This document shows, in pieces, positions 24,851-39,000 of a stretch of 64,000 bases of DNA (position 1 is its first letter; each line of letters begins with the position of its first letter). A program made the translations under genes and the position numbers. Source of the stretch: Lagopus muta. Lineage: Eukaryota > Chordata > Aves > Galliformes > Phasianidae. The notes below the pieces were generated by a model, which saw nothing but the letters and a program-made list of their open reading frames with translations, ran no database searches and was not told the origin of the DNA. Location of the stretch: the NCBI RefSeq assembly GCF_023343835.1, contig NC_064449.1, forward strand, positions 3,881,778-3,945,777. The letters run 5' to 3'.

Positions 24851-26138
24851 ATGTCCATCTTCACAAGCTTGTGTGACAGTTTTGCTCTCTTTTTCCCTGT
24901 GCCACCTGTAGTGGTTGAGACATCTTAACTACTCACTTCTATTCTATTCTGTAGGCTTTCTAGAGAGATCTTTCACACTAATTGTTCCATTATACATTTT
25001 GGTACTATGTCCACCTTCCTTTCTTCTTTCTGTTTATCAGATCTTGTTTCCTTGTGTTTATTCATACTTTTACTGTATTTCTTGCGTTCAGAAGGAACAG
25101 TGAAGAACTTTGTGTTTGGAATCATTTCTTTCTGAAGGTTTTGTTTGCTTTAGCTTAACAAGCCAGGCAGACAAACACCAACTGAAACAATGGGAAGAGG
25201 AGGGGGGACTCCTTCTGGAACATACTGACTGAACCCTCAGATAAAAATAATTTAAAAAAAAGTGTATGAAGGGGAAAGGAAATAAGAATGTATCTGTGGT
25301 GTCCTCTCTGAGGAGTGTTCCAGGACTGTCACTGAGATGTGTTTGGCATCACCCAGAGAACCTCTTTTATAATCTGCAGTTTTACAGTGCCAAAATTAAC
25401 TCCCTTTTTGTTCTATTGAGTCTCTCCAGGTTGTGTCAGTGTCTGTAGAACTGCATCTGTGTTTCTCTTCTCACAGTGTAGATTTTTAAGTGTTTCCTAA
25501 AAGGGAAATTTTCATCTGGTTTGTTTCAGTTGAAGCTCTAGGGTCAACGCTTGCAGAATAAACGTAACTCTCATGTCACCATGCAGTGTATCATTAGCAC
25601 CTGTCTGTTTCTCTCTTCTATCCCTGATCTGCAATCATAGTGGCCCAGGAGTGTCTGTTGTTGTCTTTATAGTCCTATGGAGTCTGCTTGGATTTACATG
25701 ATACTAATTAGGTTGCTTATTTCCAAGGAAGTGACCAAAAATACATTACCTTTTCCACATCCATTCCCACCTCCAGTCCATGCTAAAGGCTGGTGCTGAT
25801 ACAAAGTTTGTTTGCTGTTTTTTCCATCTTTGTAATTGTATGCTAAGGTTTTGGGGAAGGCAGGCAGTTCTTTCATGCTAAGAATGCTTGTCCAAATGCA
25901 TGCCTTGTTCCACAAAAATACATTTATATATATGTGTGTGTGCTGAACAAATGGTGGTTGTATGAATGTTTGCAGTTGAGATGAACCACTTGTAGAAACA
26001 GCTTTTGAAAAATACTTGTAGCTTTTCTGCAGTGCATAAAAAAATCAGGAGGTACTGTGCTGTGATGATAGTAGAGTTCCCTGCCTTTCGCTTTCTTCTG
26101 ATTTAGTTGCAAGCACTAGAAAGATATGAAGTCATTAC

Positions 26139-26180
26139 CCAATCAGAGAAGTGATTGGTTTATCAGTATTTTGTAAACAA
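26139..26180. promoter_or_regulatory. Inverted CCAAT-box pair followed by a FOX-type site
   Basis: CCAATCA (26139-26145) and its reverse complement TGATTGG (26152-26158) are separated by six bases. GTAAACAA (26173-26180), a forkhead-type word, follows 14 bases later. Paired NF-Y-type boxes can mark promoters or enhancers, but no transcript start is apparent nearby. Confidence 0.25.
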
Positions 26181-28899
26181 TGCATGTAATGATTGAGTAA
26201 TTTCTAGTGAGTGCCTGATAAAGAGGTAGGCATCCACATCCCTTCAGGACCAACAACTTTCAACTCCCATCAGTGAGACCATCTCATTTCAAGTCTTCCT
26301 GAGGCTATCAAATCCTGCAAACTGAGTTTTCTTCTCTCTGCCTCTATTGGAACCATCCAGAGTAACAGAGGGTTTGAAGCCATTCATGGCAGTGGAAGGA
26401 AAAAGCAGTAATTCCTTACGTATTTGAAAATAGGACTGCTTTTTAAAACTAAGGGGTGATTACCTTTTCCAGTGTTGAATGCACAATAAGGATATGGAAA
26501 ATCTTAATAAGAAATCCATAGGGCATGATTTTTTATGAAGAGAAAAGCCTGAAAGTATGTACAATTGCTATGTCACAATAATGTTAAGGGACAATGCAAA
26601 ATCTTACCAGTAAGCAGAATTTTTTGAACTATTTTCTCCCAGTCCATTTTTTTTCTTTACTTTGCAAGTGGAGCTTTTGTATTTGTTGTGAAATAGAATG
26701 TAAAGGCACTTAAGATTTAGTTGTGCCTTTGCATTGGAAATGTACAAGTTAGTTATGCCTGTGCATACTCATCAAAGGGGTGATTTTTCTTTGGTATGGT
26801 TTGTGTAGTTTAACATTTGTTTTTTGAGATGTGGGATACTCTCTTGTGATCTGTAGAAGATTTGGCACATTGATGTTCTGAAAGAAAAACAGCTGATTTC
26901 ATGTAATAAGTTGTTCTGTAGAAAAATATGAAACAGAATCAGCAGGTGATTTTTTTTCTTCAAGAATAACCAAAGTGCAGACTTTAATTCCAGGAATATA
27001 ATCCCACTCTTTCTCTATTTAGGTGGATAACCAGGAACTTAATACAACCACACTCATAAAATAAGTGAGGTTAGTCCCAGGATTCTTTTTGTTGGAATAA
27101 GTACCACTGACATAGGAGCACTGTGAACCTTACAGATACTGAAAGCAAGTGGCTGCAGTCTGACCAATTTTATAAACATTGGGGAATGCTCAGTATTCTC
27201 CAAATCACTGCTGTGGCCCTTGCTTTGCCAAATGGTAGTTCACTGTGTTTTTAAACCTTGTCAGCTGGGATCTCTGGCATGGCTCTGTACACAGCACACA
27301 TGTAGGCCTTATTAAAAAGCTCTGGATGTGTTTGTTGCCAGGGAAACTTGAGCAATTAAGCTCTGGAAACACAATTCATAGGAAGCAAATATTAGCTATT
27401 AACATCTACTTTTTCCATTAGTGCCATGAAACCTATATGAAGTAGCCTTGCAGTTTCTTAGCTAATGGAAATGACATAACTAGGGAATGAAAAGGTATAA
27501 TGTGAAGTTGTAATCCACTGAACTCTAAGCATGGGCAGAGTAACGGCGGTGTGGGACTGGGTATGTTCTATATTCTCACACTGATGATTTAGTGAGCACC
27601 TGAATAACACTGAGGGTTGACAAGGAAAGGAAGATGAGGTCTGCTTTTTCCAGGAGGTCTGTTTGGAACATGAAGATAAAAGCCAGGAGTGGGGAAAAGA
27701 ACGGGGAAGTATTTCTATTGTTTTAATACCTACGTCGTTTTAAATTTGACTTCTGGATTTAATGTCCTCTTTAATATATAATGTCCATCATATAGTTCAT
27801 AATTAACTAACACAGAATGTGGTTATAGGTAACTTCAAAAAAATAATAATCTTGTCTTTTGATCAATCTCAGTATCGCCTTAAAATCTAGAAGCTGATTT
27901 CTTTTTAGTAACTACATTGGATTCATTACTTATTGCACATGAACTCTGCCAAGCCCTTAGTAATTTCTTGTGAACAATTCATTGCAGCAACACGTGCATT
28001 CCGTGCCAAACTTCCACAGAGTACAGATATTCCTAGCAAAAAAATAAGGGCTCAATTTTTGACTGGTCTGCACAGCAGCCACTCCTGAGATGCCATCCAG
28101 CACCATGGACAGTCAGAAGCCCAGGCCGGCCGTGCTGTTCTGTGTCGTGGTTGGCAAACTCGTGTTTGTTCTGCTCGAACATCAGGAAGCCAAAGGGAAT
28201 TCAAAGGCACTGTTTTCCTTTCAGCTGTTCCATTGATTTTGAACCGCCCATTCTGTATTTGAGAGGAGAATTGATGTTGCTCTCTAGGCAGGGGAAGGGA
28301 GTGGAACTGTCATTTTACCATATTGAGGTAGCAAAAATCTGGGATATTTAAGCCCAGACTCCAAGCCATCCACAGTCTAATATTAGAAATCAGTTGCAAT
28401 CAGTTGATGTAGTCCTCTGCTGGCTTTGTTCACACTTCATTCAGCCACCATACCTGCAGCTTCAAAGAGAGATCTATATGAGAACTGTGCAAATAGTGAC
28501 TAGGAGCTTCCAGACTTTGCCCCCACAGCCCTAATGTGGTTTCAATTAGCTCACATGCAGTTTCTGTTCCGATAAGTCACAATGAAATAGTGACACCGCA
28601 GTAAGCGTTGCCTTCTCAAGGTTTTATGGGACTTTGCCTGATAGCAACCTCAAGAACTGGGCAGTGAGCAAGTATTAAGAAGCGAGCGTATGACACCCTT
28701 GGCTTTTTTTAGTGGTGTAATTGTGACAACGTGCGTCAAGGTTCTGATTTGAATGCCTCTGATGACCTATCCGAGTGGAGGAACAGGCCTGCTAAACAGC
28801 TTCATGCAGCAAGGTGGTCTTTGAAGAACATGAAACACTGTATCAGAGATCTCCACACAGTGTAGTTTGAAATGAGCTTCCAGAGGTCATGAAGGACGG

Positions 28900-30000
28900 G
28901 CTGAACTTTGAAGTCAGATTGCTCAGGGCTTTGTCCAAGTAGGTTTTGAAAATCTTCAAGAACGGATTTCTCAGTCTTTCTAGAAAACCTCTTTCAGAGC
29001 TTAGCCAATTACACCATTTTTTCTCCTTATATCAAATCATAATTTCTCTTGCTACAATCTGTGACCTGTGCCATTTGTCCTTTCACTGTGTGCTTCTAAG
29101 AAACTTGGCTCTGTCTTCCCTTTCCTTAAATGCCCTTTCATTATTTGATGGCAGCAATCCAGTTCATCTTCCAAAGCTTCCCTCTGGAGGCTGAACAAAT
29201 TCAGGGCACTCGGCCTCTCCACAAGTGTCCCGTGATCCAGGCACTTAAATATTTTAGTGAATCAGTATCTTTTTGGTACTGAAAGGTTCCAAACTGGATG
29301 CAGTGCTCAGGGTGCCACCTCCCAAGGCTAAAGTAGGGTTTGCTTTCCATCACTCTGCTTGCTGTGCTCTTGCTAATGCAGCTCTACGTGCTTAACCTCA
29401 CCCTTGCCGAGATATGTTGTGTTTGCAGACTGGTGTTAATTTAGCCTTCCAGGTGAACCTCTGTTGTGTCTCATGGTGTTTGTTGTATCCCAGATGCAGA
29501 AGCAGTATCCTGAATCTCACAGGATTCTTGTTGACCTACTCCTGCAGCCAGGTGAGGTCTCTTTGAATGGCAGTGTATGAATTGGTCTCTTTAGTTTAGT
29601 GTCTTTGGTGTGCTTGAGGAGAGTTGTATCCTGTCCTGTTCATTGAGGTCAGACCATTGATGATCTTAAACAGCACTGATCCTGATACAGGTTGTAACCA
29701 GCTTAGTTAGACATAGAACCATTGGTCTTTGGGTCTGATGGTGCAGTCAGTTTCTCACCTGCCATTCAGCTCAATCATCTAGTCCATACACTCCCAGTTT
29801 GGCTACAATCATATCAAAAGCTTGCTACTCCATGCTCACAGAAACAGTTATTTTATTGTGGAAGATGGTCAGGTTTATTGGGCATGATTTTCTTTTCATA
29901 AATCTGCAATAGCTGTTCCCAGTCATGATTTTTTCACTCATGTGCCTGGAAGCACCTTGTAGGAGGATATGTTCCTCTCCAGATACAGAGCATTCCTAAG
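28900..30000 (-). mobile_element. Ancient CR1 LINE copy, about 1.1 kb, 3' region, heavily diverged
   Basis: A chain of weak but collinear matches to the inverted CR1 3' region is visible: GCTCAGGGCTTTGTCCAAGT (28921), AACTTGGCTCTGTCTTCC (about 29101), GGAGGCTGAACAAATTCAGG (about 29187), CGGCCTCTCCACAAGTG (about 29211), AAACTGGATGCAGTGCTCAG (about 29291), CTAATGCAGCTCTACGTG (about 29373), TTAAACAGCACTGATCCTGA (about 29667) and TCATGTGCCTGGAAGCACC (about 29938). Their order and spacing match a single old insertion covering the end of ORF2 and the 3' UTR. Divergence is much higher than in the copies at 22497 and 46491. No coding capacity remains. The outer limits are approximate. Confidence 0.8.
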
Positions 30001-33000
30001 ATACACAGTGTGCATCCCATCAGTTTTACCCATTCAGGTAACAGAACTTAACTGTTGCAGTAGCAAGTTGGCCAAACAGCATAGGAAATCCTTCCTTAGT
30101 ATCCAAAGAAAACATTGCCTTGTGAGTTGGATCTGGGAGAAAGCGGGATAGCTAGCAGCTTATGTCTGATGTAGTGCATGCCTATAAACATGATATCATA
30201 CCTGTACGTACCTGGCAGGGCATTGGTGCAGTATGCTAGCTAATAACATGTAAAGAATATCTCCAAATGTGCTGCATCCCTCTATAAAGTAAAGAATTCG
30301 GAGGTTTATGGGGAAAACTGTTCTCTGAGATCAGCGTCTTCCAAACTGAATGTCAGGAAAAAAACTGGGATACTGTGAGGACATTTGTGCTTCATGAGTG
30401 CCTGGATGCTCTGCCATTTTTGATCTACCACTCCCAGACACCATTTGCCAGACTGTAGCAAAAATCAGCTTGGAACTGCCTAGCTGTCCTACAAGCTGAT
30501 CTTTTCCTTTGAAATCGAGCAGTAGAGATGCATACAGACTTTGCTGAGAGCACAAGTTCCTGCTCATTATGGAATAAGTCTAGTTTTAAAAAAAGGCAGA
30601 GATGGAGGTGCAGTGGATGGAAAAGGCTGTACAACTTGACCTTTTCTCAGAGGCTGATGAGATAAGCATCAAACTTGTCAGTGTACACAGTGTCTTGGTC
30701 TGGCAGAAAAGTCCAGAGTACAAGATTACGCTGCAAATGTATAGAACCTCTGATTAAAAAGAGGATTTTGGAGTGGGAGGGACATCGTGTTATTGGGTAA
30801 TTTAGCATGGTAGCAGCTCACGTAGGGCAGGCACTGAGTGATGAGGAGGGGAGCCTTGGAACCTGTGACTGCTGCTGTTCTATTTTCAGACAGTTTGGGG
30901 CTTAAAACCTGCCATCACTCATTGGAATTTGACAGCAGCCACATGGAATTTTCTTGGCCCATTCGTGTGGGTGCATGCACGAGTGTTGTAACAGCCATTA
31001 CTGTGGGCCGTAGCTCTGCTTGGTTCCCACTGATGGGAGTGATAGCTTTTCTTCTAAACTGCTGAGCGCTGTGGGTCATTGCATTACTGTTGCCACCTCT
31101 GACAATGGCAGTTGTCCTGTTATATCCCCAACATATTGAACAAGCTTGTCCTGATGAGTTCTATTTTAACAGCGATTTTGCTCATAAGGGCCACCTTAGT
31201 TCTGTCATGGTCTTAAGTAACCCATGTTCAGATTCACTGAAGTATCTGATCACGATGGGTGAGTCTTACACGGTAAAAGGAGTTGCTTTTCTATTATTGC
31301 TGGTTGTTCTGGGCTTCTAATGAATCATTAACAAGTAGTAAAATAATAGCCACTCTTAATCAGTTAGGTGTCCTGTGATTGTTCATAATAATTAGTGCTC
31401 CCTACCTCTTGTGATCTCTGAGAGCAAGGGTGTGTAAAAGTACTATTCAAATCAAGTAAGGTAATTTGTAATGAACAAACATGAAAATATTTTGTTATGC
31501 TTGGAGACAGCTTTCTTAGAAAATCTCCTCTTACTGATATGCAGGAAATCTGTTAGTAAGTGGCAACAGAGCACATAAATTAATGTTGGATAACATTATA
31601 TAATGTTATAATTATATATTTATTATATATATAATATGTAATAATATATAAATATAATATATATATTTTTATATATTTATATATATATCATTATAGCATG
31701 TTACAACGATAACAAAAGAATTCCAATACCTTACAGATCTGCAGTTTTCCAGCACAAAATCTTCAAAATCTTTAAAATATAAATTTGTGGTTTGCTTACT
31801 CTCTGTAGTATTCAGATTAAATTTTACCCGTGAGCACAAATGGAAGCTCAAGCTTTAATTGTCCCTCAGGGCTACACCCAAAACGTCCTGGAATGTAATC
31901 TCACTCCATCAGTGATCCTTGCATGGTGTTCCTAAAACATTTGCACTTCTTTAGCATGAGCAAAAGTAGTTTTGCATGAATAGATTGTGAGCTTGTATTC
32001 CAAAGTAATGTATTCCCTCTAGATTTGATCTATTTGGATGGCAATGGAAGCTGCATTCCTATCTGGGGTGACTTCGCTACTCAACCTGAGCTACATAAAC
32101 AAGTCTTTCAGTCCTCAGCAAGGTATCCAGTAAACAGGATCCTGAAGATATGGAACTTCATAACTAACAATTAAAAATATGTTCCAAATTTTACACACAC
32201 CCTTCTTAAACACAGTGTACTGCAGCACCGGAAATATTGTGAAAGTGAAGAGTGATTTAAAGTGAACAAACATCTTTCCCTGAGCACGCATAGAGGACCT
32301 GTCATCAATACTTTGCTTCCTTGCCCAGTTACCACACTAATAATTTTTACTGTGTACTATCCAGAAATTTATTCAATGATCCTTATTTCTGATGGATTTT
32401 CACACATGGATTTTACACTGTGCATTGGTGGCAAGCTTGTTGGAGCAAGATTGCTGACACGAATGATGCTGTTAAATGCATGATAATTGCTATCAATAAG
32501 TAACAGAATAATAGAATGAATGGTTGCTGAATAAGTTGGATTTCGTTACAACCTATTCTGGTCTATTTAGGGATGATACTGAGCCCTGATGTTTCTGAGA
32601 TCTAAAGGGGCTCAGGAGCTATTGAAGCCCATGGGATTTTTTGTTTTTTGTTTTTTTTTTTTCCCAACAGCTTGGGAAATAACAGCAGTTGATACGCCTT
32701 GATGCTAAAGTCTTACAGTGCTCTGGATTTCCCTCTATGTTTCCATCTCTGGCTCCAAAGAGGAGAACTGGAAGTGTTGCATCCTTGCCGAACTCAACAT
32801 TAGGGGGAAAAAATCGTTCTCAGGAGTCTGTTCCACTTCCTTCAGTATTGGCATAACTCTTCTGTATCTGGATATATTTATTTTTCCCTTTAACATAATT
32901 GAACTGAAAAAAATTGATATATGATACAAAAAACGTATTCTAGATTTCAGCTACAGATCACAATCTGCAGTTAACTGGATGAATGAAAATATTACTGCAA

Positions 33001-36000
33001 TGGCCACTTTTGGTAAAACGCATTCCTTTTTTAGCAGTACAGACATCTCAGAGCAAGAGCCCAACACGGGTGGAGAAAACAAAAGGAGTGCAATGCTGAT
33101 TTTGTATTTCTGTGTGCTAATCATGGGAGGTTTGGTTCAGAAAGGTGCAGGACAGCTTCAGGAGCTTTTTTTTTCTTTTGGTGGAGAACATCCATAACTG
33201 GGGATCACTTCCACTGCCCGCATTCTGTAGCGGTTTGGGGAATACCAGCTCATCCTGTTAATCAGGCTGTCTGGTGTTCCAAATTGTCAGATAACAGGTA
33301 AGATATGGCTTTTGAAGCTGGCATATTCCTAAATCTTTTCTTTCTTGTGCCTGAATAGTAATGCATTCTTTAGCTGGTAATCAGCATCTGTGTTCCCTTC
33401 CCTTTAACAAAGACAAGTGTCAGTAACCTTGAGAATGCTTAACTATTGCCTTTACTTTAAGCACAGTTTCAAAATGAAAGTTTTCTCAGCACTATTTTGA
33501 CTATGATGTCTAAAATATCCACAGTAAGTCTACCCAATAGGCATACTGTGTAGTAGTGCCACAATTAGAGCTGATTTGTTTCTGCAAGGCTTGAAGAGGT
33601 TGAGTAGTTTAACACAATTATCGCTTTGTCCTTCTAGTTCATCTTCTCTCAGTACAATGTGAGGAAACAAACTGTACAGCACCTGTGAAGGTGAAGCATT
33701 TTCTTAATATGCTGGTATCATCAACACACGTAAAAATGTAGGTGACCAACCCATGCCTAAGTTCCCAGAAATATCCACACCCATTAATATGTCATCATTC
33801 TATCATGCTTTGTCACTCTGAGATGCACAGCAAAATCCCCACATAAATACAGATGTTATATGTACTGGTAGGCATGAATGCCATGGGCTGAAATAATACC
33901 TGTATAGATGTAATCAATGAAACTGTTAAACTCTCAGGTGCTCTAAAATCCCTTCTAGAAATGTTCAGCATTCTTCAAAGTGTTGATTAAAATCTATCCA
34001 AAGGCTGCATTGTATCAATCTTCCATATCGTGGTGAACATTTAAATGGTGAATATGATTAATTTAGTAAATCTTTACATCTATTGTGGCAGTGCAGACAA
34101 GATTATAAAATTGATTTATAGTGTACTGTCACAAATGGAAACAGCTACACTATATACCTCACTCAAAAGAGAGAGGCAGGAATATATACACTGCTATCAC
34201 ATAGCTATAATGTTGTGATTTAATAGAAAAAAACAAGATTTTAGATGGCTGGATACACTTATTTACTGCATAAGAGGGTATGTTTAAACACACAAACACA
34301 GGAGACCCTTCTGTTCAGAAGCTCAGAGCAGACCCCCTTGCCTTCTAAACTTCTTGAACTACCTGTAAGAGTGGATCCACTCTTAGTCTCAGAGCTGGTC
34401 AATGGTTTATGTCCAAGGGAATCATATGTGTACAGTCAGTCTAAGCTGTCATCTTAGTGAAGCTAACAAAGCTTAAAAGAAGCTATTAGTTGTTTACCAA
34501 AGGTCTGTATTGTGAAGGTGTCTTAACATCAAGATCTCTGTGCAGGTGTAACCTTGAGAGGTGTCCCTGCTCAAGGGAAGATCCTGTTCTGCAGCCCACT
34601 GCCATGCAGGAGAAATTGGCTATTGGGCAGCTCACTATTTATGGGGTAAGATGATTGACTCACAGTCGTATTTTGTTTTCAGCTGCATGCTCAATTGGCC
34701 CACAGCTGTTGAACTGGGTGTTTGCTGTCAGTTCTTTCAGCCCCTCAGCTGAGTCAGGTTTGTGGTTGTTAATCTGCTTTAGGAGGCTGCTTTCAGTGTC
34801 ACTGCTGGTTGTCTTCCTGTGCCAGGCCAGGCTGAAGGAGGAAGTTGGGGAAAGAAGTCTGTGGAGTGGGAAGCACGCTGTCAGAAGCAGACACAAACTA
34901 TTGCTGTTGCTGACACTTAGCATAGTAACAGAAGGATTCGTGAAATATTCTGAGCAGATTTTATGTAGCTACTTGAATTTGATCGCTCACCAGACTACCT
35001 GTAAAGCTCCAGCAGTTCCTGTAGTCAGAGATGTAGAGTTGTTAAAATTATGATTGGAATAAAAAGAAAATGCTAGTAAAAATATAGATTATGAGGCAAT
35101 AATCATCATAATAATCCAAATCATAAGTGTGAGTGTGGGTTGATTACTTTGAGCTATTTAACTTGCTTATTCATAAGCCTCTTGTGTCATTTTGGATTGT
35201 AGTTTAATTAGTACTGTAAAACCTACCTTCCTCAGAACTTAGAAATGGAGAGAAATCTGTCCTCCTCTTGTCTCGAGTCTGCTGGGACTCAGTCTGACCA
35301 GGAGGTATTTGCACAGATGTGTCAAGCCATTTACCAATATCTTGTTGGTTTGAGAGTCCATTACTGTATGTTTTTAATACTCTGCATGTTCATTATTTCC
35401 ATTTCTCATTTTTTCAACTGTACTTTTTGTTTTGTATGATGTGTTTTATTTTTCTTTTCTTTCATAACAGAGAACAGTTTTCAGGCAATTGTTCAGCTTT
35501 TATCCTGACCAGGGATTCCCACTTCTTACTATTCCCTGCTTCAGATAATTTTCTGCTGTTGGAACAGTCAATAGGTTTGTTTAAATGTTTGTTGAAATGC
35601 TGTATCTTTCCTTATTTCCTAAAATAATGTTTCCTTTGTTTCCTTTGAGTTCTCTCCAACCACGTTTTCTGCTTTTACCAGTTTTCTGTAAGCTTTGTGT
35701 TGTATTTTGTACAGTGGAAACGTAACAGCGTTATTCAGGTTTCTTTTCCTGGTGAAAAACTGTGCAAATGAGGCTACTGTGCGACAGGAGCACCAGGGGC
35801 CCTGCAGAGCAAGTGGTGTGTGGTGCATCCTGGGCTGCTATACTGGTACATTGTGATCTTTTTCTTCCCCGGCTTGAATTTCTTTTATCAAATGAATCTG
35901 TTAAACACAAAAATAATGATGTATTTGTTGCTCTTTCGTGCTCAAGTGTAAACAAAACATGTCCACAAGGCCTGAAGCCATCCATTGTTCAAGAGTGATT

Positions 36001-39000
36001 ATTTCAGGTAAAATGAAGGATGAGTGGCTGGGGTTTTCCTCAGGTCACTTGAGCAACTAGAGAATATTTCAATGGAACAGGCCTCAGCAGCTCATCTCTT
36101 GCTCGTTTCTTCCCCGTATTTTGTGGAATGAAGGTATTATTTTTCCTAAAGCAGAGTGAGTTGTGGTCATGGTTTGTGCAGGTATCCTATGTAATTTCTT
36201 CTGCTATTTAATTTTAGCTACAGTAGGCAGGTCAGTGTGTCTCAAAATTAATAATTAATAATGTTGTTTTAGGGACAGGTAAGAAGCTCCCAAGAAGGAA
36301 ACACGTTGCAAATACAATATTTTGTATCAGGAGAATAACAGATATGTTGTATCACATAGTATTTCAGTTTTAATGAAGTGCTACTCAATTAGAAGTTGCT
36401 GGTGGGAAACAATCTGCCCAGCTGTCAGCTAAATCTGGTGACAGTCTGAATTAGTTTGGGGGAGGATTTTTTAATCTGCCACAGATTTTACTCTGACTTA
36501 ATAGTTGGAATGGAGATTTGAAATACATCTCTTGCAACTGAAGCATTGCTGGTTACTCTCCTGAATCTATAAGAATGAATAAAACATGACTCAAACCAAA
36601 ATCAAATTGCTACCTCTTTTATATCTTGTTGGAGTACAGTCCTTGGACTGTGGCTTTGATAATATTGGCAATGCTTAGATACCACTGGGCATATGTAATG
36701 ATATTACAGAGACAACTTAATCACTTGCTGAAGCACTGAGTGTATTTACTCACTTCAGTTCTCTTGGGCTATCTGCTTATCAACTTACTTTTATATCCTC
36801 TGATGTTTCTCCTTAGTAGAAATGCTAATGAGAAGTTTTATCTAGAAATGCTGCTGTTTTCTGTTTCCTTGTTGTTTTTTTTCTGTTGAAAAATTCTTTT
36901 TTTTTTTTTTTTTTCTCATGTGAATTGGATTAGAATGACTTTGCTCTTTTTCTGCTGTCCTTTTAGGAAGGAGCTATTTTATTTATTTATTTATTTTCCT
37001 TCTTAGCTACACTTGACTACTGCAGTTTGATGCTTCATATCCTTTCAGTAATGCCTCTTTTATGGATTCTGCCTTTCAGTTTTCTTGGTTAACTCTTCTA
37101 ATGAGTTAGATCCAAGCTTTACTCACTGAGAGAAAAGGTCTTTTGCATTAAAAATAAGTACTAAATATTCCTCCTGTCCTATACACTCTGCCATACTTTA
37201 TTTTTAGGACCATCTCAGGAATATTCTTCTGAAACCTTTTGAATTGCCATCTTGTCCACCTGTGAATGTGATCACTTTTCCCTTTATGTTTGCAGGATGT
37301 GGCTGGGAAACAGGCGAAGGAGGAGCGACTTTGTTAAAGCAGTAAATGTTTGCCCTTTATCAGTTGCACAGGTTATCTTGTTTATAAACATTTCTAAAGA
37401 AATCTGTGTGTTTTATAAGGGACTTGGAGGAATGTCAGAGAGAGTTCCTCAGTGGGAGGCAGTTTGCATGCTAATGCATTGCTCTCTTTGTTTGTGGTTT
37501 GTTCATTTAACTTCTTGTTTTATCGTTTGCCATCATCAGGAGGAAGAGTTACATGGGAGGTGGAATTCTGACATTGTGATCAGAAGTTGGCAGCTAATCC
37601 AAGCCTTTGTGGTATGGTCTACCCAAGAAACTCACAGTCATAACATTTGTTGCTAGCATGGTGTTATATAGAAACTATATCAGTTTTGAGAGATACAGTA
37701 AGTTTTCAGAGGAAGTGACATTAACATAAGATTTCTGCCATTTTTCAGTTCATACATATTAATTTAAACAGTGAAAAAGAAAGGAATTCCATGCAGGCTT
37801 TTAAGAGATTAGGATAGGTAGCAGCAAGTGCCATAATTCTCAAATTTTGCATGCTACAGCCCCATTTTATGATGACAGCAGAGCAGTTGCAGCCTCTGCA
37901 GAGGTCGTGTATCTGCCCTCTGCCCCCGAACACAGTGATGTCTCTGTCAGCTCTTGCAGTTAATATTTGGGTCTGTAAATCTATAGAATTCTGTGCAGGC
38001 TCCATCAGCAATCTGGTGTGTGATTTTGAACAATTTATTATATCATTCTGTAGCTTTTTGTGCTTTCATCCATTGTCTATTTTGTCTATTCAGGTATGAA
38101 TGGAGATATTCATGATATGCTAAATGTTGTCAGACTTGATCCAGAGGGGAGCAATCATTGTTGCCTTGCATCACACGCTTGTATCCCTGTGCTGTGCTAC
38201 TTAGACTCAGTGTTCTCACTCCAGTTCAGAGCTCACTCACTTCAGCAACTTGTCCTGGCTCACAGAAGGGAGGAGAGACATTTCTACAGCGTATCAAATT
38301 ATTTGGCTTTTTGTTCAGTACTGGAGCTCTATGTGTATCCATATTTCAGAGTGATGAGAGCAGCCGCTGAAGCACATTGCTAGCACGGGTGTGAGAAAAG
38401 AAATCATTGCATTCTGATGCAAAGGTCGTGCTTTACATCAGGAGATTTACTTGTGCTTATCTTCCAAAGCTTTAATACAAGGCCAGGCTCAGCCTTTTTC
38501 AAATCTGGAAAATGGTCTGACCTTTCAGAGACCTTTTATATGCATTCGGTTCCTGACGTGATTCATTTAGTACACCAGTAATCTGCTGAGTACAACACTT
38601 CTGAGATTTTCTTTGGACTTCAGATATGAGGATGTAAGATACTGAGAGCCTTGACAGAGCTGCCATCTCTTTTTAGTACTCTTGTAGAGAATGTTTTGTG
38701 TATGTTTGTGTTCTTCAGAAAGAAAACATAATTAAGTCAATGGTTCCACTCTATGTGAAGATGGGAATTGTGTGATTATTATTTTTTTATTCATATACTG
38801 AATCTCTATTACTGTTTTAAACGTTGGAGTCTTGTTGATATGGCTACACCAAGATCTATGGACAAGAGGCTGTAGTGTTTCTACTCCAATTTTTTTTTCC
38901 ACCAGAAATTTGGATGAGAATATGAGCTGTGTTGCAATAGATAAGCACCTGTCTAATATTTTATTTGCTTTACCTCTGTCAATTGAGGCAGAAATGAAAT

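Larger units (their letters stand above)
22706..28899. other. Intergenic DNA, no gene recognised
   Basis: About 6.2 kb of AT-rich DNA with no recognised exon or transposon. Possible regulatory motif clusters inside it (24575-24850, 26131-26190, 27320-27460) are reported separately. Otherwise only short simple-sequence runs are visible. Confidence 0.6.
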
